A stretch of DNA of 64,000 nt, taken from the NCBI RefSeq assembly GCF_019352895.1, contig NZ_JAAAFX010000007.1:227122-291121 (forward strand), written 5' to 3'. Made by a program: the position numbers and the translations under genes. Position 1 is the stretch's first letter. Each line of letters begins with the position of its first letter. This document shows, piece by piece, positions 16,364 through 23,866 of this stretch. The notes beneath the pieces are model-generated. The model was not told the origin of the DNA. It searched no databases and worked only from the letters and a program-made list of their open reading frames with translations. This DNA is from Variovorax boronicumulans. Its GTDB lineage: Bacteria > Pseudomonadota > Gammaproteobacteria > Burkholderiales > Burkholderiaceae_C.

Positions 16364-17053
16364 TCAGAGCAGCGCCCCACACCAGACCACGCGGCCCAGC
16401 AGCTTGAGTGAGTCGCGCGGCGCGAAGAACTCCCGGTGCACGGGGTTGTCCGCGAGCGCGCGCACCGTGCCGCCGATCTCGAGCTGCAGCCGCCGGATCA
16501 GCAGATGGCTGTCGTCGCGCAGCAGGTAGAGGCGGTCGTCCTCGATCTCGCGCGCGTCGGTGTCGATCAGCACGATGTTGCCCGGCCGCAGCGTGGGCGC
16601 CATGCTTTCGCCGCGCACTTCCAGCGCCGACAGGCGGGTGTCGTCGAGGCCGTTGTCGCTGAGCCAGCGAAAGCAGAAGGCCTGTGCGGTGAAATCCTTG
16701 CGCGCGCTGGGCCCGACCTCGTCGCGGCTTGACATCCCCTGCGTTTCCGACAGGTAGGGCACGAGCCGCAGCGTGCTCGTCGGCAGCGCGGGCGCGCTCG
16801 GCGTGCGCATCGGCCCGACGCCCGATGCGAGCCAGGCGAGCGACACCTCGGCCGCCTGCGCCAGCGCCGTGAGCACGCGGCGTGAAGGGTCGCCGCCGGC
16901 CATATAGCGGCTCAGCCCGCTGTGCGAGATGCCGGCCCGCCGCGCCAGTGCGCTGGCGCTGCCGACCAGAGACACCAGTTCGCCCAGCCGCGCGATGAAG
17001 GCCTCGTCCGCAGCGTCCGCGACCGGGGCGTCAGGTTCAACAGCAGGCTTCAT
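16364..17053 (-). CDS. XRE/S24 LexA-like regulator with altered dyad
   Basis: 229 residues. An N-terminal XRE helix-turn-helix (SASALARRAGISHSGLSRYMAGG, about 32-54) and a C-terminal S24 LexA/CI-like domain (about 95-229). The catalytic serine is present as Ser150 in GESMAPTL, but the lysine of the dyad (VKRLQ in UmuD) is Arg187 (LIRRLQ). RecA-stimulated self-cleavage is therefore not expected. It diverges from the sulfonate/DszB operon across a 170-bp region with palindromes, so it is a candidate local repressor. A phage or SOS role is less likely because no phage genes are near. Confidence 0.85.
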   Translation of the reverse strand: MKPAVEPDAPVADAADEAFIARLGELVSLVGSASALARRAGISHSGLSRYMAGGDPSRRVLTALAQAAEVSLAWLASGVGPMRTPSAPALPTSTLRLVPYLSETQGMSSRDEVGPSARKDFTAQAFCFRWLSDNGLDDTRLSALEVRGESMAPTLRPGNIVLIDTDAREIEDDRLYLLRDDSHLLIRRLQLEIGGTVRALADNPVHREFFAPRDSLKLLGRVVWCGALL

Positions 17054-17059
17054 GTTTTC

Positions 17060-17163
17060 GCTATCCGTAAGTATTGACGCAATCTATAGTAGTTGAATCA
17101 CGCGGTTGAGAAGAAAAACGCTTATCCATCGAAGAAATTCTTCGTATGAGCTTCGCGATGGAT
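17060..17163. promoter_or_regulatory. Divergent control region with nested palindromes
   Basis: Between the S24 regulator and the desulfinase operon there is a perfect 15-bp palindrome CGAAGAA-A-TTCTTCG (17130-17144), nested between ATCCATCG (17124-17131) and its complement CGATGGAT (17156-17163). CTTATCC at 17121-17127 matches the box found upstream of cysH and cysI, and a partial copy (CTATCC, 17061-17066) lies 61 bp upstream. The layout fits one global sulfur activator site plus a separate local operator. Confidence 0.55.
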
Positions 17164-17223
17164 GAATAGCATTCGCTCAAGTCAATTATTTGCTGTCGAA
17201 AGTGATCGATAGCTGAGTTTGAA

Positions 17224-17994
17224 ATGAGCGATTCATTATCGGCCATGGCACGTCGGGCGCCGGTGCCCCTGTTGCTGCTGGCCCTGTGGCAGTGGGTAAC
17301 GGCTTCGGGCTGGTTGCCGCCAGGCACCCTGGCGTCCCCGGGCAGCACACTGAGCGCGGCCTGGACCCTCGCGGTCGACGGCACGTTGCAGGAGGCGCTG
17401 GGCGTCTCGCTGCGGCGCGCCGCTCTCGGCTTTGCGCTGGGCGGCGTGCTGGGACTGACGCTGGGCCTGGCGGCCGGCTTCTGGCAGCTGGGCGAGGAAC
17501 TGATCGACGGCAGCATGCAGATGCTGCGCACGGTGCCCTTCGTGGCACTCGCGCCGCTGTTCATCGTCTGGTTCGGCATCGACGAGAGCGCCAAGATCGC
17601 GCTGGTCGCCTTCGCCACGCTGTTCCCGCTCTACATCAACACCTACGCGGGCATCCGCGGCATCGACAACCGGTTGCTGGAGGCCGGCCGCACGCTGGGC
17701 CTGGGCCGTGCGGCACTGGTGCGCGAGGTGGTGCTGCCGGGCGCGCTGCCCGCGATCCTGGTCGGGCTGCGCTATTCGCTCGCGCTGTCGGTGATCTCGC
17801 TGGTGATCGCCGAGCAGATCAATGCCGACGCCGGCATCGGCGCGCTGCTGCTGGATGCGCGGCGCTTCGTGCAGACCGACGTGATGGCGCTGTGCATGGT
17901 GATCTACGCGTTGCTGGGTCTGGCCACCAACGCGATGGTGCGGCTGCTGGAGTGGCGGCTGCTGTCCTGGCGCAGCGGCGTGCGTGCGTCATGA
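17224..17994 (+). CDS. Sulfonate/nitrate-type ABC permease 1
   Basis: A 256-residue inner-membrane permease of the SsuC/TauC/NrtB family with about six helices. It contains the EAA-type loop for ATPase coupling (LEAGRTLGLGRAALVREVVLPGALPAILVGLRYSL). It is the first gene of the operon and has a weak ribosome site. It overlaps the second permease by four bases. Two different permeases for a single ATPase suggest a heterodimeric membrane channel, whereas SsuC normally works as a homodimer. Confidence 0.9.
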   Translation: MSDSLSAMARRAPVPLLLLALWQWVTASGWLPPGTLASPGSTLSAAWTLAVDGTLQEALGVSLRRAALGFALGGVLGLTLGLAAGFWQLGEELIDGSMQMLRTVPFVALAPLFIVWFGIDESAKIALVAFATLFPLYINTYAGIRGIDNRLLEAGRTLGLGRAALVREVVLPGALPAILVGLRYSLALSVISLVIAEQINADAGIGALLLDARRFVQTDVMALCMVIYALLGLATNAMVRLLEWRLLSWRSGVRAS

Positions 17995-18809
17995 GGGCCG
18001 CGGTCGCTCCCCGGGCGCCGGCGCGGGCCGTGCCGCGCGCAGGCCTTCGGCTCACGCCCCGCTGGCGACGTGCCGTCGTGCCGCTGATGCTGCTCGTGCT
18101 GTGGTCGCTCGCCTCGGCGGCGGGCTGGCTTTCGCCGGCCTTCCTGCCCTCGCCGTGGGCCGTGCTGGCGGCCGCGCTGCGGCTCGGCGCCGACGGCGTG
18201 TTGTTCGAAGCCGTGGGCATCTCGCTCTACCGGTTCCTGGCCGGCTTCGCGCTGGGCGCGGGCGTGGGCGTCGGCCTCGGCGTGCTGGTCGCGCTGTGGT
18301 CGCGCGGCGAGGAACTGCTGGACGGCACGATGCAGGCGCTGCGCGCGATTCCCTTCCTGGCGCTGGCGCCGATGTTCAGCCTCTGGTTCGGCGCGGGCGA
18401 GGCCTCGCGCATCGCGCTGGTGGCCTTCGGCGCGATGTTCCCGATGTACCTCAACACCATCTCGGGTGTGCATGCGGTCGACCGGCGGCTGGCCGAGTCG
18501 GCCCACGCGGTGGGCGTGCGCGGCTGGGGCGTGGTGCGCGAGATCGCGCTGCCCGGCGCGCTGCCCTCGATGCTGGTCGGGGCCCGGCTGTCCTTCTCGT
18601 GGGCGCTGGCGGCCCTGGTCTCGGCCGAAATCATCGGCGCGCCCACCGGTATCGGCGCGCTGATTGCGCAGGCGCGCGAGTTCGTCCAGGTCGATGTGAT
18701 CTTTCTCTGCGTCGTCGTCTACGCCCTGATGGGGCTGGCGGCCGACGCGCTCGTTCGTTGGCTGGAATGGAGGTTGTTGGCATGGCGTCGGACATTCGCG
18801 GGGCAGTGA
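17991..18809 (+). CDS. Sulfonate/nitrate-type ABC permease 2
   Basis: 272 residues, same family as the upstream gene but with a longer basic N-terminus. The EAA loop reads LAESAHAVGVRGWGVVREIALPGALPSMLVGARLSF. It overlaps the upstream gene by four bases and the ATPase gene by 28 bases. The two permeases are clearly paralogous, and the operon does not carry a third. Confidence 0.9.
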   Translation: MRAAVAPRAPARAVPRAGLRLTPRWRRAVVPLMLLVLWSLASAAGWLSPAFLPSPWAVLAAALRLGADGVLFEAVGISLYRFLAGFALGAGVGVGLGVLVALWSRGEELLDGTMQALRAIPFLALAPMFSLWFGAGEASRIALVAFGAMFPMYLNTISGVHAVDRRLAESAHAVGVRGWGVVREIALPGALPSMLVGARLSFSWALAALVSAEIIGAPTGIGALIAQAREFVQVDVIFLCVVVYALMGLAADALVRWLEWRLLAWRRTFAGQ

Positions 18810-19588
18810 CGCCCGCTTCAGGCCATCCGCTGCGTGCGGTGGTCTCGGTGCGCGGTGCGTTGCGCCGCTTCGGCGAACGCACCGTGCTGCGGCACGTCGA
18901 TCTGGACATCCCGCCCGGGCAGTTCGTGGCGCTGCTCGGCCCCAGCGGCTGCGGCAAAACCACGCTGCTGCGGCTGCTGGCCGAGCTCGACCGGCCCGAC
19001 GGCGGCCAGATCGACGTGCCCGCGCGTCGCGGCGTGGTGTTCCAGGATGCGCGGCTGCTGCCGTGGCGGCATGTGTGGCGCAACGTCGTGCTGGGGCTGC
19101 CGCGCAACCGCGCGCTGGCGGAGGCGGCCCTGGCCGAGGTGGGGCTGGCAGCCCGGGCCGGCGACTGGCCGGGGACTTTGTCCGGCGGCGAGGCACAGCG
19201 CGCGGCGCTGGCGCGTGCCCTGGTGCGGCAGCCCGAGCTGCTGCTGCTGGACGAACCCTTCGCGGCGCTCGATGCGTTGACCCGCCTGCGCATGCAGCAG
19301 ATGGTGCTGGACCTGTGGCAGGCCCACGACCCGGCCGTGCTGCTGGTCACGCACGACGTCGACGAGGCACTGCTGCTGGCCGACCGCGTGCTCGTGATGC
19401 GCGAGGGCGTGATCGCCGTCGACCTACCGATCGATTTCGAGCGGCCGCGCCGCCGCAACGCGCCCGGCTTCGAGGCTTTGCGCGAGCGGCTGCTGGCCGA
19501 ACTGGGCGTGGTGGCGCCCGACGCGGCGCGCGCGCCGCGCCCTCCCGTTTCTTCCCCCTCTCTTGTCCCCGGAGTTCAACCCCTATGA
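18782..19588 (+). CDS. ABC importer ATPase, SsuB-like
   Basis: 268 residues. Walker A is GPSGCGKTT (about 51-59), the Q-loop lies in FQDARLLPW, the signature is LSGGEAQRAAL, Walker B is LLLLDEPFAALD and the switch is THD. It energises the two permeases just upstream. GGAGG eight bases before 18782 fixes the start inside the previous gene. The stop overlaps the start of the desulfinase gene by four bases, so transporter and enzyme are co-translated. Confidence 0.92.
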   Translation: MASDIRGAVTPASGHPLRAVVSVRGALRRFGERTVLRHVDLDIPPGQFVALLGPSGCGKTTLLRLLAELDRPDGGQIDVPARRGVVFQDARLLPWRHVWRNVVLGLPRNRALAEAALAEVGLAARAGDWPGTLSGGEAQRAALARALVRQPELLLLDEPFAALDALTRLRMQQMVLDLWQAHDPAVLLVTHDVDEALLLADRVLVMREGVIAVDLPIDFERPRRRNAPGFEALRERLLAELGVVAPDAARAPRPPVSSPSLVPGVQPL

Positions 19589-20697
19589 GCCATGTCGCCC
19601 TTTCCCCGCCATCGACACCGGAGGACGTGTGGTACTCGCGCTGCCCGGTCCCGACGCCCTTTGCCGTGGCGCTGAAGCTCGGCTGGCTGCACGAGACCTT
19701 CGAGGCCGCGCCCGGGCGCGACCCGCTGCCCTGGCGTTCGCTGGGCGAGTCGCGCGACGATGCGATCCGCAACGCGCACTTCACGCATGCCCGAGCCGAC
19801 GTGTTCCGCCACGGCGGCAACATCCCGCCGCTGTGGGCGCGCTCCGAGGGCGCAGACACGCGCCTGATCGGCGTGTCGTGGGTCACGATGCGCCAGCAGG
19901 TGCAGGTACTGCCCGACAGCGGCATCCGCACGCCGGCCGACCTGGCGGGGAAGCGCATCCTGGTCCAACGCCAGCCCACGGCGTCGATCGACTACTGGCG
20001 CGCTTCCACGCTGCGCACCTACGAGGCGGCGCTCGCGTCCGCCGGCCTGGGCTTGCGCGACGTCGTGCTGGTGGAGCAGCGCTCGCAGGTCGGGGCCCAG
20101 AGCGGTGCCACGGCCGCGCTGTCGCCGGACGGCTCGCTCTGGACCACCGACCGCAGCCTGGCGCGCCGGCGCGAACTGCTGCTGCCCCTGGTGCGGGGCG
20201 AAGTCGACGCCATCGCCACCCAGGCGCACTACGGCGTCGAGTTCGAAGGACTCATCGGCGCGCGCACGATCTTCGATCGCTCGCTCTCTCCGCAACGTCT
20301 GGACCGCGTGAACAACGACACGCCCGACGTGCTGACGGTGAGCGCGAGCCTGGTCGAGCAGCGACCCGAGGTCGTGGAGCGGGTGCTGCTGCAACTGCTG
20401 CGCGCACGCGACTGGGCACGCGGCCACCGGGCCGAGGTGGTGCGCCTCATGGCCCAGGAGTTCAAGACCTCGGAGGCGCTGGTCGACCAGGCCTGGGGCG
20501 CCGACCTGACCGAGGGGCTGAACATCGACCTGGGCGAGGAGAACGTCGCCGCGCTGCAGTCGCAGCACGACTTCCTGCTGCACCACGGCTTCATCCGGCA
20601 GGCCTTCGACCTCGAACAGTGGATCGATCGCCGCCCGCTCGCGCGGGCCCTGGCCCGGCATGCCGAGGAGCGAATCGCACAACCCGAACCAGCCTGA
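19585..20697 (+). CDS. DszB-like sulfinate desulfinase family protein
   Basis: 370 residues with a periplasmic-binding-protein fold but no signal peptide, so cytoplasmic. Automatic annotation would call it a binding protein, but it aligns along its length with DszB (2-(2'-hydroxyphenyl)benzenesulfinate desulfinase). YSRCPVPTP holds Cys20, NAHFTH holds His65 and FRHGGNIPPLW holds Arg75, matching DszB Cys27, His60 and Arg70. Other shared blocks are DLAGKRI, WRASTLRTYEAAL and VLTVSASLVEQRPEVV. Expected chemistry is hydrolysis of a C-SO2 bond to release sulfite. It is embedded between a sulfonate-type transporter and an SsuD-like monooxygenase. The natural substrate is unknown; an organic sulfinate is inferred. 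Confidence 0.82.
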   Translation: MSHVALSPPSTPEDVWYSRCPVPTPFAVALKLGWLHETFEAAPGRDPLPWRSLGESRDDAIRNAHFTHARADVFRHGGNIPPLWARSEGADTRLIGVSWVTMRQQVQVLPDSGIRTPADLAGKRILVQRQPTASIDYWRASTLRTYEAALASAGLGLRDVVLVEQRSQVGAQSGATAALSPDGSLWTTDRSLARRRELLLPLVRGEVDAIATQAHYGVEFEGLIGARTIFDRSLSPQRLDRVNNDTPDVLTVSASLVEQRPEVVERVLLQLLRARDWARGHRAEVVRLMAQEFKTSEALVDQAWGADLTEGLNIDLGEENVAALQSQHDFLLHHGFIRQAFDLEQWIDRRPLARALARHAEERIAQPEPA

Positions 20698-20744
20698 AGC
20701 GCCAGCCGTTCACCCCCAACCCCTGCAATCGAGAGAGCTTTGAA

Positions 20745-21887
20745 ATGGAAGTCTATTGGTATGTTTTCTACGTCGACGGCCAGTACCCCTGGAACGCCGG
20801 CAAGACGCGGCATGTGGACCGGCGCTACCTGAAGGCGCTGGGCTCGGCGATCGACGCCTCGGGATTCCACGGCGCGCTGGTGGCGACCGGCGCCGGCGGC
20901 GGCTGGGACCCGTGGGCCATCTCGTCCACGCTGGCCGCGCACACGGAGCGCATGCGCTTCCTGATTGCGGTGCACCCCTCGCTGCTGTCGCCGACGCTGC
21001 TGGCCAAGCAGGCCGTCACCTTCGATCACCTGTCGGGCGGGCGGCTCGACATCAACATCGTCAACGGCCACGCCGGCCTGGGCGCGGCGGGCGTGCACCT
21101 CGCGCACGACGACCGCTATGCGCACGGCGACGAGTACCTCGAGGTCTACCGGCGCATCGTGGGCGGCGGCCCCGGCCCGATCGACTTCAAGGGCAAGCAC
21201 CTGGACATCCGCGGCGGCCAGCCGCTGGACGCGGCCATCCAGTCGCCGCATCCGCCGATCTGGGTGGGCGGCTCCTCCGACGTCGCCATGGACCTGGCGG
21301 CCAAGCACGGCGACGTGTATGCGAGCTGGGCCGAGCCGCTGGAAAAGCATGCCGCGCACATCGCGGCCTTCCGCGAACGCGCGGCCGGCTATGGCCGCGA
21401 GGTCGAGACCGCGATGACCATCCACGTGGTCGTGCGCGACACCGAGGAGCAGGCCTGGGCCGAGATCGACAGCATGCTCAAGCATGCCGACCAGGGCTCG
21501 GTCGATGCGCTGCAGCGCGGCCTGCGCGCCGGGCAATCGGTGGGGCAGCAGCGCGCGCTGTCGCTGCACAGCGGACAGCTGCCGCGCCATGCGCGAGACC
21601 TCGAAATCTCGCCCAACGTCTGGACCGGCTACGGCCTGCTGCGCATCGGCTCCAGCATCACGCTGGTGGGCACGCCGCGGCAGGTGGCCGACCGCCTGAT
21701 CGAGTACCACAAGGCCGGCGTCGACAAGTTCATCCTGTCGCACCATCCGCTGCCGGAGGAGGCGATGCGCGTGGCCGACGACCTGTTGCCGCTGCTGCCG
21801 CTGAGCCCGGTGCCGGGCCAGCGCGAGCCCGCGCAGCGCAAGGCGCGCACCTTCAACAACCAGCTTAACGGCGTGGGGGCGAAATGA
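20745..21887 (+). CDS. SsuD-like FMN-dependent monooxygenase, divergent
   Basis: 380 residues, a luciferase-like TIM barrel of the alkanesulfonate monooxygenase group. It parallels the true SsuD at 30096 (HPPIWVGGSSDVAMDLAAKHGDVYASWAEP; LEISPNVWTGYGLLRIG). Key SsuD residues differ: the PTGRSCEDP loop is ATGAGGGWDP (no Cys54 equivalent), GIRLHVIVR is AMTIHVVVRD (Arg226 to Thr, His228 kept), and GYPHLEE is HHPLPEE (Tyr331 to His). A substrate other than simple alkanesulfonates is inferred. It could make the sulfinate used by the DszB-like enzyme just upstream. It needs reduced FMN from a partner such as SsuE. Confidence 0.85.
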   Translation: MEVYWYVFYVDGQYPWNAGKTRHVDRRYLKALGSAIDASGFHGALVATGAGGGWDPWAISSTLAAHTERMRFLIAVHPSLLSPTLLAKQAVTFDHLSGGRLDINIVNGHAGLGAAGVHLAHDDRYAHGDEYLEVYRRIVGGGPGPIDFKGKHLDIRGGQPLDAAIQSPHPPIWVGGSSDVAMDLAAKHGDVYASWAEPLEKHAAHIAAFRERAAGYGREVETAMTIHVVVRDTEEQAWAEIDSMLKHADQGSVDALQRGLRAGQSVGQQRALSLHSGQLPRHARDLEISPNVWTGYGLLRIGSSITLVGTPRQVADRLIEYHKAGVDKFILSHHPLPEEAMRVADDLLPLLPLSPVPGQREPAQRKARTFNNQLNGVGAK

Positions 21888-22792
21888 GCCGCCGGATCCG
21901 CATCGGCATCCATCCCCAGTCGCCCGCGGGCCCGGTGCTGCTGCGCGCGCCGGCCTTCGAGGCCGCACGGCAGGCGCTGGCCGACGACGTGGAGTGGGTC
22001 TGGTACGCGCACGGCACGATGACGCCGGCCCAGTTCGCCAGCGGCGCCATCGACGTGGCGCTGACCGGCGCCACGCCGCCCATCACCATCCAGGCGGCCG
22101 GTGCCGACATCGTCTACCTCGCGGTGGGACAGCCGCGGCCGCGCTCCGGTGCCATCGTGGTGCCCAAGGACTCGCCGGTGCAGCGGCTGGAGCAGTTGGC
22201 GGGCCGGCGCATCGGCTTCGCGGTCGGCTCCTGGCACACCGCCTTCGTGGCGCTGGCGCTCGACGGCGCCGGGCGCTCGTTCCGTGACATCACGCCGGTG
22301 AGCTTCGTCGACTCCGCCGGTCGCGTGGACCCCTCGGCCGTCGACGCATGGGTGGCGCGGCCGGAGGAGATCGATGCGCCCGAACTGCGCACGCTCGTCG
22401 CGGTGGGCGATGTCTGGAGCAACCGCAGCGTGAGCTTCGCGCGGCGCGAGACCGTGGCGCGGGCACCCGAAGTGCTGGGGCGCTTCGTCGCCGCGCTCGA
22501 CGCCGCCGGCCGCTGGCTTGGCCGCCATCCCGCCGAGGCCGCGGCCTTGCTGGAGCAGGGCAGCCCGGTGGCACGCGATGCACTGGAGCGAGGCATCCGG
22601 CAGCAGAGCGGCGCCGAGGGCCTGGGCCCGGCCGATGCAGCCTTCGCGCAGGAGCAGCAACGCGTGGCCGACGTGCTCGCCGCCGCGGGCGTGCTCGTGG
22701 GCGTGCGCATCGGCGATGCCGTGGACAACGGCAGCGCCGCCGTGTGGGCCCATGCGCAGGAGGCCCGCCGCGAGGCGGCGCTCGGCGCATGA
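21884..22792 (+). CDS. SsuA/TauA-fold binding protein without signal peptide
   Basis: 302 residues beginning MSRRIRIGIHPQSPAGP, that is, directly with the first strand of an SsuA/NMT1-type binding fold; no export signal is visible. Typical segments are GAIDVALTGATPPITIQAAGADIVYL and DSPVQRLEQLAGRRIGF. It has no Cys/His/Arg set like DszB, so it is not an obvious desulfinase. It may be a cytoplasmic ligand-binding protein, an enzyme of unknown activity, or an exported protein whose start is missed. Its start overlaps the monooxygenase stop by four bases. Confidence 0.72.
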   Translation: MSRRIRIGIHPQSPAGPVLLRAPAFEAARQALADDVEWVWYAHGTMTPAQFASGAIDVALTGATPPITIQAAGADIVYLAVGQPRPRSGAIVVPKDSPVQRLEQLAGRRIGFAVGSWHTAFVALALDGAGRSFRDITPVSFVDSAGRVDPSAVDAWVARPEEIDAPELRTLVAVGDVWSNRSVSFARRETVARAPEVLGRFVAALDAAGRWLGRHPAEAAALLEQGSPVARDALERGIRQQSGAEGLGPADAAFAQEQQRVADVLAAAGVLVGVRIGDAVDNGSAAVWAHAQEARREAALGA

Positions 22793-22853
22793 CACCGCGC
22801 CTTTCTCTTCTTTCTTCGATTTCCCTGAACCTCTCGCTGACGAACGACCTTTC

Positions 22854-23849
22854 ATGAACCATCGATCCAACACCCTCCCGTCGCTGCGGCGCCTGGCCTT
22901 CGGACTGCGCCGCGTGCTTGCCGGCGGCGCCCTGCTGGTGCTTGCAGGCGTCAGCGCCGCCCAAGGTGCGAAGCCCGTTGAGCTGCAGTACGGCGTGATC
23001 CGCGGCCTCACCACCTCCAATCTGGCCAAGGAGAACGGCTCGCTCGAGCGTCGGCTCGCCGAGGCCGGCACCGCGCTGGTCTGGCGCGGCCCCTATTCGG
23101 GCACGCCCTTCGAGGCGCTGAGTGCCGGGCAGGTGGACGTGACCTTCACCACCTCCACCAACGCCTCGCCGGCCATCCTCGGCAATGCGAAGTTCAGGAT
23201 CTTTGCCTACCAGGCGCCCGACCTCGACGGCGAAGGCATCTGGGTCAAGAAAGACTCCGGCATCAAGGCCCTGGCCGACCTCAAGGGCCGCAAGATCGCG
23301 ACGGACAAGGGCGGCTCGGGCCATCACGTGCTGCTCAAGGCGCTCGACAAGGCCGGCATCTCGCCCAAGGACGTGAAGATCAGCCACTTCGATCCCGCCG
23401 ATGCGCTGGCCGCGTTCAACGGCGGACAGGTCGATGCGCTGGCGAGCTGGCGCACCTTCGGCGCCTCCGCCGAAGCCAAGGGCAATGGCGTCAAGCTCGT
23501 GAGCGGCCGCGACGTGGGCTCGGAGAACCTGCTGATCTACATCGCGCGCGAACAGTTCGCCGCCGAGCATCCGGAGGCCTTGAAGGCGGTGTTCGAGGCG
23601 CTGCGTGAATCGGCCGCGCAATCGGCCAAGGACCCGGCCGCGACCGCGGTGCTGTGGCAGAAGCTGGGCAATCTCGACGCCCAGACCGCACCGATCTTCG
23701 TACCGCCCGCTTCGCGCGAGGTGCTGCCCGTCACGCCGGCGATCCTGCCGACGCTGCAGAGCGCGGCCAAGCTGTTCGTCAAGTACCGAGTGATCCCGCG
23801 CGAGCCCGACTTCAAGCCCTTCATCCTGGACCTCGACAAGGCGCCCTGA
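22854..23849 (+). CDS. Periplasmic sulfonate-type substrate-binding protein
   Basis: 331 residues with a signal peptide (RRVLAGGALLVLAGVSAAQG, cleavage near residue 38) and an SsuA-type fold: [51 protein letters not shown]. As the only clearly exported binding protein of the operon it should deliver ligand to the two upstream permeases. It lies 61 bp after the previous gene and ends the operon. Confidence 0.88.
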   Translation: MNHRSNTLPSLRRLAFGLRRVLAGGALLVLAGVSAAQGAKPVELQYGVIRGLTTSNLAKENGSLERRLAEAGTALVWRGPYSGTPFEALSAGQVDVTFTTSTNASPAILGNAKFRIFAYQAPDLDGEGIWVKKDSGIKALADLKGRKIATDKGGSGHHVLLKALDKAGISPKDVKISHFDPADALAAFNGGQVDALASWRTFGASAEAKGNGVKLVSGRDVGSENLLIYIAREQFAAEHPEALKAVFEALRESAAQSAKDPAATAVLWQKLGNLDAQTAPIFVPPASREVLPVTPAILPTLQSAAKLFVKYRVIPREPDFKPFILDLDKAP

Positions 23850-23866
23850 GCGCCTGATCGGGGCTC

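Noticed and set aside
16364..17053. Prophage repressor marking a phage remnant
   Set aside because: No integrase, structural or lysis genes are nearby, and both flanks are metabolic operons. The S24 protein stands alone opposite the desulfinase operon.
19585..20697. Plain ABC substrate-binding protein as the function of this gene
   Set aside because: No signal peptide, and the DszB catalytic Cys, His and Arg contexts are all conserved, so a desulfinase-family assignment fits better.
21884..22792. A second DszB-type desulfinase
   Set aside because: The fold is similar, but the CPVP, AHFT and RHGG contexts are absent and no candidate nucleophilic cysteine is visible.
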